In this document: positions 22,053 through 34,000 of the stretch, piece after piece
How positions within the stretch are numbered: the stretch's first letter is position 1
Layout: each line of letters opens with the position of its first letter
Origin: Pardosa pseudoannulata
Taxonomy: Eukaryota; Arthropoda; Arachnida; Araneae; Lycosidae
Assembly: GCA_032207245.1 (NCBI GenBank)
Contig: CM063502.1
Coordinates: 49,361,404-49,425,403 of the forward strand
Direction of reading: 5' to 3'
Length of the DNA: 64,000 nucleotides
The notes under the pieces: generated by a model
What the model was told of the DNA's origin: nothing
The model's input: the letters and a program-made list of their open reading frames with translations, nothing else
Databases searched by the model: none
Translations under genes and position numbers: made by a program

Positions 22053-25000
22053 CTATAAAAAAAAGATGAAATGCGATGTAAATGATTAAAAAAATTCAAA
22101 TTGAAAACAATGAAAAAGCATTATAAACATTTATTAGCCTCGTCACATAAAAGTCAAAGCAATGAAAACAATTATTCTCTATCAAATTTTTAGGAAGTTT
22201 TAGTATTTAGAGATCATAAGAATTCGTAAGCAAAGATCTTGTAAGATCTTGTTAAGTAAAGCAAAGATCTAACCACCGAGTTACCACGAGAAAGCATCAA
22301 TTAAAAACATATCTCATGAGGCTATGAAAATAATTTTAAATCATTCAGAATTGAAACAGTGGCTTTGTCCCTAGCTATTTACTAGTTGTATAAATTGTGG
22401 ATGATACTTCAACTGCATATCATATTCCGAATATGCACAAATTCGTTATAATATGTTTCAGTATAAAGATAAGTATAATCTGGTTTGCTTAAAGTGCTAC
22501 GTATTGTCATACTACACGAACAATTATCTTGAATTTGAATACGAGGAGTAATACGAGAAAGGGTGCTTTACAGTCTAGTCCAGTAGTATGAGATCATTTA
22601 CTTAACAAAGGTATGGTACATAGTGGGGGAGGGAGTATGTTAACAAAGTATGCCGGAGAACGAATATCCCCAGACTTCAACTACGTAGGATCTTAAGGTC
22701 TGTAAGTGAAAGAAATTCTAAGGTTTAAATACAATGATGAACTGAGCAAGTCCAGTGACTAGAAAATTACCATTGTGTAATGAATAGAATTATTAACAAT
22801 ATAGTTTAACTATTACTAATAGTTTTAAATATTTTTCGACTAAATATTTGTCCTATACTATTATTTCAAACATTCCACGTGCATTTCTAACAGCCATATT
22901 TCTTAAATTTATCAGTTATTTATCTTTTAACTTATACAAAAGAAGTTAGTTGGAATTAATGTTTCAAATAGCAAATTTTACTCATTTCAAATTAAAAAAT
23001 CTTGTAAAGATTGTAAAAAAAATGCATATTTCCATTATTATTCTTTATTTTATATTCCCCTATAATATTTATGATATGGGCTAAATTTTATTCTAATGTC
23101 TAAAATGTATGCTATAAATAAAAATGCACATATAATGTATAAAGGAATGTATATTATTATCTTTAATAAAGTTCATTTTCTAACAAATAATAGCTTAGAA
23201 AATTATTTTACTTTATAAGTTGAACAGTTTTTTACATAATTATACTGCCAATGACATAATACATTTTCAAGCAAAAAATTATAAAAATAATAAGCTTAAA
23301 TATCAAGCTTAAATTATAAAAATTATAAGAGTTGAAGGAATCCTTAAACTTTTCTTTGCAAAAAACTTCAATTTTCTTGTATGAGTCAAATTGGCTTACT
23401 TTAGTAAAAATAGTTATGTGATCAACATCCGTAAATCTAGTGTTAAAAGAAGTCTTAGGAAAGCGGATCCATAAGCACTGAGCAGACTTGAGAAAACGAC
23501 CCAAGTAGGGTGAAATAAAACTGACAAAAACTGAACTGAGAAATATCTCCTTTATAGATAAAAAAAAAAAATGTATTAAAATAATTTCCATAAAGCAGGG
23601 GATGACCTTTCGTATTCTATTTTGGTCACGCATTCTGCATCTCACTCTCGTTTAACTCTTTTAAAGTTAGAAATAAAATATTGAATTATTTTATACTAAA
23701 TGAAAAAATCATTTCTGATATCGTGAATCTGAATAGGTATTGATTTCGCTATACGCGGTAGTCGTTCCCTTCGCAATACAAATATGAATGACAAATATAT
23801 GCATAGAATCGGTTACTTTGTCCTTGGGAGTTTTCCTTCCACTCCAATGTGTATGACTACCTGTGCTCCACACGTACTGACCTAAAGATGTCGTCACAGA
23901 CACTAAAGAAATGTTAAAGAATAAATTTGGAATCAGTCCAACACAAGCAAAGAAATGGTTCAATCCTGTTGGAAAGAAATTTAATGATATTTCTTATTTT
24001 TATTCCGATTATTGCAATAGATTTTTAAAACACTTTATTTAAATTGAAATAATGTTAAATATTTTTCACGCTGGAAAATATAAACACAATGAATATTTAC
24101 AGATGTATTTAAATAATATAATCATATCATCACCCATTACTAATTTTTAGTATAAATGATTTATTTAAAGTGCTTAAATTAGTTGCGAAGTAAAAGCGGG
24201 AGAAGATTAGATTTTGCTCTAAGAATATTAATAGTTTATTTTGTGATAGGAAGATTAAACTTATATTTTATGTAATTTTACTGGCTTGAAAAATATATTA
24301 TTTTTTGGAAACCTGGTTCATTTACCAGGTTTGAGAAAAGAGTGGTAATCTCAGTCATATACCTTAAAGTGTATATGCCTAACAGGGGCCGAACGATGGC
24401 CGGATGGTTAGGGTGCTGGCCTTCGGAATCGGAGTTCTTGGGTTCGGATCCCACTATGGCATGGATGTTCGTAGCCGTTCGGAATCGGCTTTAAGCAGTA
24501 GGTCCCGGTCTCATTAGCCCTCGTGTTGCAAAAAGTAGATCGTAGCGCTCCCAAACCAAGCGTAACAGGGCCGTAACTGGGCGTGGCAAAGGTGGCATTT
24601 GCCATGGGCGCACCAGTCTTAGGGGCTTCACAGAATGAGGAAAATGGGGTCCGAAAGAGGACGATTCGCCTCGAGTAGAAATGAGGAAAATTTGAAAATA
24701 ATCGTTTTTTAAATTATAAAATCTAATGTGTTTAAAAGTTGCATTTTTTTAATGAATTTTCTTATTTTTTAAAATGTTTCTAGAGACTAATCTTTTTATA
24801 TATTCTTACAAAACGTTTACCAAACACCACTAATGTTCTTTAAAGTAAATTTGCGTGTTTGTTTTAAATTTTAAATTTATTAAAGTTATTAAAGCTAAAT
24901 TTAAATTTAGAAATTCGCCAATTTTTTTATGAAAATTCAACGTTTAAATAAAAATTATTCCCTTAAAACTACTTATATATTAATATAATAGGAACATTTT

Positions 25001-28000
25001 AAGAATTAACAAAATATTTTCAGTTCATTCTGAATATATTATATGAAAAAAATGTTTATATATTTTCTTTCTATATTTGGTGGTAGGGCGCAGACCAGTT
25101 TTTTGCTACGGGCGCTAAAGGACCTAGTTAAGGCCCTGATGCTTAAGGCCTATAATGTACAGAAACATGTTGCGTATTCTCCTGAATTATTGATATTTCA
25201 TTTTTTTCCGGGGACTGAAAGCAGCACTGTGCTAGAATTTTATAGTGATATTCCCACAATTTTCATCTGTGATAACTGTGGAGCCAGAATTAAAAAAAAT
25301 AATCATCTAATCCTAGTTTACTAAAATGACTCCGTAAAGTTTGATTGTAAGGAAATGGTCTTTTGTGATAACGCGTGGGGAAACTTTTCTTGAAGCACAT
25401 TCATTACAGCTGTTTATAAGCCATTAATGATCCTCAAAATTCGTGATCGCACATTTTTGCAATATGCCCACACAAATGAATGTATTGTATAATCATTAAC
25501 CATAACAAAATTTAGACCCACACTATTCTGACATAGGGGCAGCAGGTTTTCAATGGTAATGAACATGAGTACAGACCCTCAAAATTTGCAATTTACCAAT
25601 TTTGAGGGTCTGTTATCTATTATAGCTCAGAAACCACATTTATAATCAATATTTCGGATGTTAATATTTACTATTATTGTAACAGGAGTAAGTACAAAGA
25701 CATATAAACTTTATTGTAAAGAAAGTGAACATGAAACTGGCAAATAACTAGCTGTTTTAAAAAAGGATACTGATAATGAGTGCTATTGCTGTTAGTATCG
25801 TAATAGTAAGTCGAATGTGACAGATCATTTTGCCGTTGTAATAGGGCGTCATCCTGTAGCTCACAGCTGTTTGAAGAGCTGCATACACAACACCACCCAA
25901 AAATAAGATATTAGCTCCAATCATGTGGGCCAAACCAATGCTTGTCATCTGAAATAAAATTTAGCTATAGTTTTATACACAATTTTAGTTCAAAGGATTT
26001 TTTTTGATAACTTAATCATTTATGAAGGGAAGCAACACTTTACCGGATAAGCAGCTACAACTACCATTCCCATCAGAGCAAGGAACCCTATTACGATAGA
26101 TGTTCGATTTAAAATATCGATTGCTCGGTCGATTGACCGATTTAATTCATCTACAATTAAGTATCTCACTAGCATAGCAGATAAACCTAAATCAAAAATG
26201 AGAATATATCGTTATTTTAATATGCTAAAAGATGACAAATTTAATAAATATTTAGAGTTATGTATAATGCTTTTTAACTGTTATCTACTTACCAATAGTA
26301 GAGCTTAGATAAAGGAGCAAGCTAAATAAACCGGCCTCTGGAAATTTGGCTCCTGTTTCACTGTGAATACAAAATTAAATTTACACATTTAATTTTTTTA
26401 ATGCATGGCAAATTTAGTAATTAAATAAAAATATTTTACACGACAGCTGTGATCGAAATTATAATTTTAAGTAATGTATCTAATTGACGGATAGATCATT
26501 GAAATTTAATGGTATATTTTAATCCTTTGCACTAAAATTATTGAAATGAATAACGTATTTTTGTTGATATTCACTTACAGAGTAAGGTAATAGTAAGAAT
26601 GAACTCGTTTCTATTCTATTGCTGTGGACTCTTTATTATTTGTAGTCTGTAAAATTGTACCGTTTGTATATTGGCATCCCACAAATACTAATGTATCAAA
26701 AATTTCGAGAGATGTTTTGGTTTTGGAAAAAAATATTTTTGCGTGCAAATACAACCTAAAAATCATTAAAAGATAAATTAAAAATAATGAATTTTAAAAA
26801 TGTGAAACTATAATAAAGCAGCTAGAACAATAATTATATAAACCAGAAACTGCTTTATTGCTAATTCAGATGTTTCAAGTGTTAGATATTGATTGATAAT
26901 TTAGTGAAGCATTTTGTTAAATTACAGGTTAATGAAAAATAAGAAACTAAATTACTCTTTTTATAAAAGAATATTCAACTACCGCTTGGTTATGATTACT
27001 AATTTGCAATGGGAATTATTACCAAGGTTTTCAACGATAAAAATGTTTCCTCTAAGTAATCCTCGTAAATAATTCCCATGTGTATGGCAAAATCCTAATT
27101 AGATTGGGTCCCTAGAGTAAGGGATTATCCCAAGTATCTTTATCACGAAGCAGACAAGTTGACATTTACTTAATATTTGTGAAATTTGATAAAACCGCTG
27201 AAAAAGTAATTTAATTTAAAATAAATATAGGGTGTAAATAATAATTCATGTATAATCATAAATTTAATTTTATAGAAAGAGTACTCATTCAAAATAGACC
27301 TGAATAGATAAACTTTGACCACATCTTGGGGAATTTATACGTTTTCTCTTGACAAATAAAATTAATCTTCTCGTTAATTTTTCGGCAACTAGCTGCCCGA
27401 CTATAATTTTACTGTATTGTTATAATTTTATATATATATGTAATGTGATGATCAATCGTGCAACCACCCAACTACAAAAAATAAAAGCTGGAGAAAACAT
27501 TAAAGCTGCTTTGTCGTGATTAATGGCATAAAAATTTTCATATACAATAGACCTTGATCTAACTTTCCCGCATTGATAGTTCGATTCATTTGGATTTGAA
27601 TTTATCCCCATAAAACCAATGTTACTTTTTCTCGCTTTCATCATTATCAGATTCTTCGTTTTACACCCTTTCTATTGTCAAAAAATTTAGGCTTCGTCAT
27701 TGGAGCAGCAGAAGTACATTCGATTAGAACACTTTTTTTTTTAGTCAGGTGAACAGCTTATACAAAGCAAGTGTCAATTAAAAATTATTTCTAAAAAAAG
27801 GTTAAGTATCATTCAAAATCTGAGTTACATTTTATAAAATGGTAAATACTTTCAATTAGTGTTTATGGTCACACATTTTATGGAAACTACATATGTTGCC
27901 CACATTCATCATTTTTCATGTCCGTCTCCTTGTAAAACGATGTGCCAAATCTGTGCCATAATACTCAAAAGACTGGTATCTGAGATTTTCTCAAGGGACT

Positions 28001-31000
28001 GTATTTTCAATGGAAATAGAAATTACTATAAAATCTTAGGCATTTTAAAACTATTCAGTCAATGCGATGAATTTCTAATACATAAAAAAAAGCTGGAGAA
28101 TTTTTTTAACATTAGAGGCTATATTTAAATTAGGTAGTAAATAATGGAGGCTGCATAAGTTGATAAACATATACATCTAACCTTTGTGAAATTATTGTAG
28201 TTTTTTTTACAACTTATCGATGTATTGCATTATATAGAATTAATGCAAAAAAAAGTAAGCAATTTATTTAATATAAAAAATTAGCAACATAAAATATTTT
28301 TCCATTTACATAAGGATAACTGTTTATAACGTTAATCTTTATTTTTAATAAACTGTTTATTTTAAATACTAATTTAAATATAAAAATAATATGCTAGAAG
28401 AGTTTTTTTAGTAAATTTACTACATTATAATGAAATAACAGAAAAATATTAAGTAAATAAAACTAACACAGCAACAATATAAATCTATTAGTTTTGGGGT
28501 TGCCGTGATCTATGTAATTAAATATTAATTAATATAAGAGCTAGCATTTATGGGGAGGCCACATATTCTCTACATGTAGCATAAAGTCTTAAGATTTGGG
28601 GATGAGCTACTGCCTCCCTTGCCAGTGTGATAATTGCCATGATCTGCATAACTAAACATTAATTATAACAAGACCAAGCATTTATAAAGGCCGCACGAGA
28701 AACTCATGGAGGCCCTACCTGTGGCATAAACCCTAAAGATTTTGGGGCGCATGTATTTCGTGGGGAGGAGAAGGGGAAGTGGGCTATTGCCCCTTTTGCT
28801 AGTCTGATAATCCCGACTTGTTCGTGTTTATTTTGGTAAGAAATATTTACAATTGTTTTATTTGGATTTAATTGCTTTATCTAGACGGGAAAAAATTTCG
28901 CAAGCTATTGTTTTCCTTATCAGTTATGGAGAGAGATAAAATTCACGTGAGAATTTCTACAATAGATATCGTGTAAAAATTGCTTGTTTAGTGATTTAAA
29001 AAATGTTTCATGTAATAAATGAAATTAAACAGTGAATTCACATGATTAGCTTCAAAATTAGTGATATTTCAAGATTTCAGCAGTGTAAAAATAATGTAGT
29101 TTATATACATTAAAATATTTTTAAAATGAAAGTTGTCTTTCTAAATTAAATATGCTTAAAATGTTTTTTTTTAATGTTAAGGCAAGAGGTGGCTTTAAAA
29201 CTAATTTATTTTCTTTTTAACCAATCTGCTTGGAGCTGCAATATGTTGCAAGCAAAATGTAAAATAAATTAAAATTTGTAAGGTAAAATATTAATTTAAA
29301 AAAGTTATAAATTATTTTTTGAATAATAAAAAACCACTAAACATACCAACACTTAATGTATTTACTTTATTTACTTTTATTTTACTTATTTTATTCACTG
29401 AATACATACCTATTTCTTTTATTTCTATTTTAATTCATTACCTATCGAATTTTTTTACACTTACATTACCGGTCATTTGGCCAGATATGGTACGTTTAGT
29501 ATTAAAAGTGCTGTGCACACATATCTTTTGCTTATAATGTGGTCATTACACATGGGTAATGCAGTTATTTACATATTTTTCAAGCTTCAGAACAAAATAT
29601 AATTTCTATAGTAAACATTAATAAAAATACTAAATTAATGATATTAATACTATATTTTTTAATTTGTATTTTATAATGGACTTATGTGGTGATTATTAAA
29701 CATTTTGTAACTGTTGGTTTACGTGAAACATTACATTTTTATAAAAATGTGCTTTAAAAGTAATTTGAAATTAAAAAAAACCTCTCTTTGATTGCTAGAA
29801 ACTTTTCCTTAGAGTAACATAGACATTTTGCTTCGACAAGAAGGTATTTAAACGTCTGAAAATTGTAAAAATAATCTATCACGTAGGATAACTCAAATCG
29901 AGTGATGATTTGTTCTTAACTTTAAAACATTTTATATAAAGATTTGTTCTGTTAATGAGATTTCATACCTTTCAAAATAATATTGTATGCTGAAATTGTA
30001 TTTGTTTATAATTTTATACACAAATTAATTGTTTATAAAATAACGATGGACCATAAGTCTTAAAATACTTAAAAATAGTCAAAAAATAATTTAAGACCTG
30101 TTTCATCATTTTCATTATAAAATCATGAAATAATATTCTTAATCCACTATAATAAAAATGTAGATCAATTATTGCATGATAACTTTGAAAAACAGTAGTT
30201 ATATTATGGTCTGGAAGATAACGTAATTCAGAATATACTCCAATTCCCTCATTTTGTGCAGCAATTTTACAAGAGTACTTACTTTATGCGGTAAATTTAT
30301 CTTAAGTTACGCAGAACTTTTTATATCTGAAATTGTAATATGCATGTAAAATTTAAGTTACGTTATCTTATTTAATGCGGTCAAGCAAATACATTATATT
30401 TTCCTTTAAGTTTTATAACTGACAATTTTATTAATCAACATTGATATTAATTGGCAGAATGGATAATATTAAAAATAACTTTATTATTCAGAAAACTCAT
30501 CCAAAAAATTTTGCATTCACAATGAAAATGAATCAGAGCTACCGAATATTTCAAGCCATGGAGATGGATTTATGCCAATTAAAGAGATAAGGTTTGATGC
30601 TTTTATTTGCAGCAGCAGTTGTAAAATTGAATAAAACTTGCATACTTCTATAAACGTCTTGTTTATCTTTTGTTTAGTTATGAGAAATAAATAAGTGCAT
30701 GCATTCCTAAAACTGCTAACTGCTTGTTATTTCTAATATTTTCTCTTTAACACTGCCAGATTTGATTTAGATTTTTATTCTCGTAAATAAAATCTGTGTG
30801 GAAAGAAAATTCCCATAAATTGAGGAACGTGTACAGTCATTAATCTATATTTTTTTTAAAAAATTAAAGTGATCTTAAAAATGCATTTCATTCAATAAAG
30901 TAATAGTACAAAAATCTTTTACATAAGGAGTTTGACAAAAAGCTCATACAAATTTGAAAAAAATATAGAAAAAGAAGGAAATAGGACTAATTAGTCATTT

Positions 31001-34000
31001 AAAAGTAACCAAAATGTTTATTCATTTAAATGATATTAACTTCTTCTATAGATACGGTAAAACAACTATATACACACACAGGAAAAAAATATCCATTTAG
31101 TAAAATTTTTAAAATTTTGATGATTGTAAATAACGAATAATTTAAAATTTTTCTATTTAAATTGTTCTATATCTGAATTTTACTTCATTAAGGTATCCGT
31201 ATACGTTCGGAGAACTTTTTTCTTTAAACGTAGAAACTAGTTCATGTTTTTACATTTTTAGATTTATTTTTTATATTATCATAGAGAATTGCACCCAAAA
31301 AATTTATTCCTGGAGAAGTTTTTATAAAATTTCTAATAAATGAAGAAAATTTAGTAAAAAAAAATCGGGTTTTTCAAAAGGTCTAATTTTTTAATAAATT
31401 ATTTCAATATTTTTTGATGCAACACATTTCTTATACACTGGACTAGTGAATCACTTAAAATCTTTGCTTAATTTACATATGGTAAAAAATTTTGGTTTTC
31501 CAAAATCATACACATTGAATTTTTAACGAATTTTCATTATCTTTATATCTAACTATGAGTGTAACATCATTAAAAATTATTCAAGTTTAATGCTTTTAGG
31601 TCATTCACTAGTAAATACTATCAAAAGCATTCATAATAATTTTCAACAAAATATTTTAAGAACGTTTTGAGAAATTACATTTCAAGTTTCAACATTTTAT
31701 TAAAAATACCACTCTGAGAAAACCGCATTTGAAGTTTATGGAAGCAACTTTAACTATTAAAAAGTTAAAATACATGTTTAAAATTCCCCACACTTTCTTG
31801 CTTTCTAATTGCCAAGTTGCTAGTTATTAAAAATACTAGAAAAATGTTTAAACTAATCTTCATGAAAATTAAAAAAGTTTTGTCCAAAAGATGCTCTTTA
31901 AATTCACAACTTCCGGTTCCGAAGTCGCTACTTCCGTTTTGTTTTGACAGCTGTCACTCATGTTTAAACACTGTAACTTTTCTTTAAAATGCCGTAGAGA
32001 CAAAACAAAAGCATATTTAGAAGCCTAAAAGTTGAAATTTTACAACAGAGAAATTAAAAAAAAATTATGATTTTTGGCAAAAAAGGACGTTTTCAACGTA
32101 GACGGATACCTTAAGATGATAGTCTTATAATTTTATAAGAGTTACAACAGGTATCTCCAAATTAAGTATTCAGAAACGTATGATATGTCAAACCAGACAC
32201 AATTTAACCCTTAGCGCTCCCTTGGCTCCGCTACGGAGCTAAATGTTTTCAGCATGATTAGCATCTTAAGCGTAATCATGCTAAAAAACATTTAGTTCCC
32301 TCAGCGGAGCCTACGGAGGTGCTGAACAAATGTCGGATAGCCCCGTAGCAGAGCCTTCGAAGCACTAAGGATTAAGAACACTTTTCAAAGGTTATGGGGT
32401 CAAAGCAATTGGTTAGTGACACATACAATTATATTTTAAAACTCGCCCTATAATTCGCGTTCAGCAAAGAATTTTTTTAAATTGTTTTTAGTATTTTGAA
32501 AAGTAATTGTATAAAAGTAATTTGTTATAAAATATTTTTCGATTTAACAATTTTATTTTTCGATAATTTTCGATTTTATTTTAACACTTAAAAATACCGA
32601 AACTCCTTAAAAATTACGAAGAAGACAGTTAATGTTATTTATCTGAACAAAAATGTGCCAAAACTTTTTGATGTAAAGTATGATTAATAAAGTTTTATTA
32701 CTTTAATGTGAAATTAATGCTTGTATTTCTGGCACACTTAATACAGGGTCGGATTTTAAGTAAAGAAACACAGACATCATTTTTAAGAGAAATGAGTCAA
32801 TCTCTGCTGTTAATACGTGACTAGCAAAGAAATAATAAATTTATCCTAGACTATATAAAAATATTTTGATGGATCCAAAAGTTCCGTGGACTAACATTTG
32901 AGAAACACTGTTTTTATACTTCTAAGGAGGCACGGTATCTCAAATATGGTCAGAATATCCAAAATTTTTAATGCTGTATGTTTTTTAATCTAATTTTAAT
33001 ACACATGAAATTTGAAATCAATAGTTTCAGTGTTTCAAATGTTATTTAAGTATACATTTTCAAATGAAGTGGCTTTCTTTAACTTTTAAAAACTTTAAAT
33101 GGCTTTATGTTCAGGTTTGTTTTTCATGAATTTCATGCAATAAAAATGCTGAGGCATTTTTTATATCTAATAGAATATTATTAAATATTTTATAGTCAAA
33201 GCAATTGGTTAGTGACACATACAATTATATTTTAAAACTCGCCCTATAATTCGCGTTCAGCAAAGAATTTTTTTAAATTGTTTTTAGTATTTTGAAAAGT
33301 AATTGTATAAAAGTAATTTGTTATAAAATATTTTTCGATTTAACCTTTTCGTGGGCTTTGGGAAGATTACTTCCCATGCACGTGATCTTAAAAAATGCAC
33401 CTGAGGGAAGCACAAAACCCATTATAACATATTGGTCTTGTTATTATAACGATTGGAAGACTAATTACCGCTTCAGTTTTGGGTTGTCATCTATTGTTCC
33501 TTGTATTGAATAGATTTCGCACTTCTGTTTTGAAAGGTTGATAACGTTGTGTGGGAAATAAATAGCCCACGAAAGGGTTAAACAATTTTATTTTTCGATA
33601 ATTTTCGATTTTATTTTAACACTTAAAAATACCGAAACTCCTTAAAAATTACGAAGAAGACAGTTAATGTTATTTATCTGAACAAAAATGTGCCAAAACT
33701 TTTTGATGTAAAGTATGATTAATAAAGTTTTATTACTTTAATGTGAAATTAATGCTTGTATTTCTGGCACACTTAATACAGGGTCGGATTTTAAGTAAAG
33801 AAACACAGACATCATTTTTAAGAGAAATGAGTCAATCTCTGCTGTTAATACGTGACTAGCAAAGAAATAATAAATTTATCCTAGACTATATAAAAATATT
33901 TTGATGGATCCAAAAGTTCCGTGGACTAACATTTGAGAAACACTGTTTTTATACTTCTAAGGAGGCACGGTATCTCAAATATGGTCAGAATATCCAACAT

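Noticed and set aside
23232..23645. 137-codon minus-strand frame
   Set aside because: It crosses the junction of the piggyBac end and repeat X; the frame is chance.
24408..24605. Frames reading LGALRSTFCNTRANETGTYC and similar (also 7087, 10044, 14414, 57565)
   Set aside because: The peptide recurs because it is the translated SINE, not a protein family.
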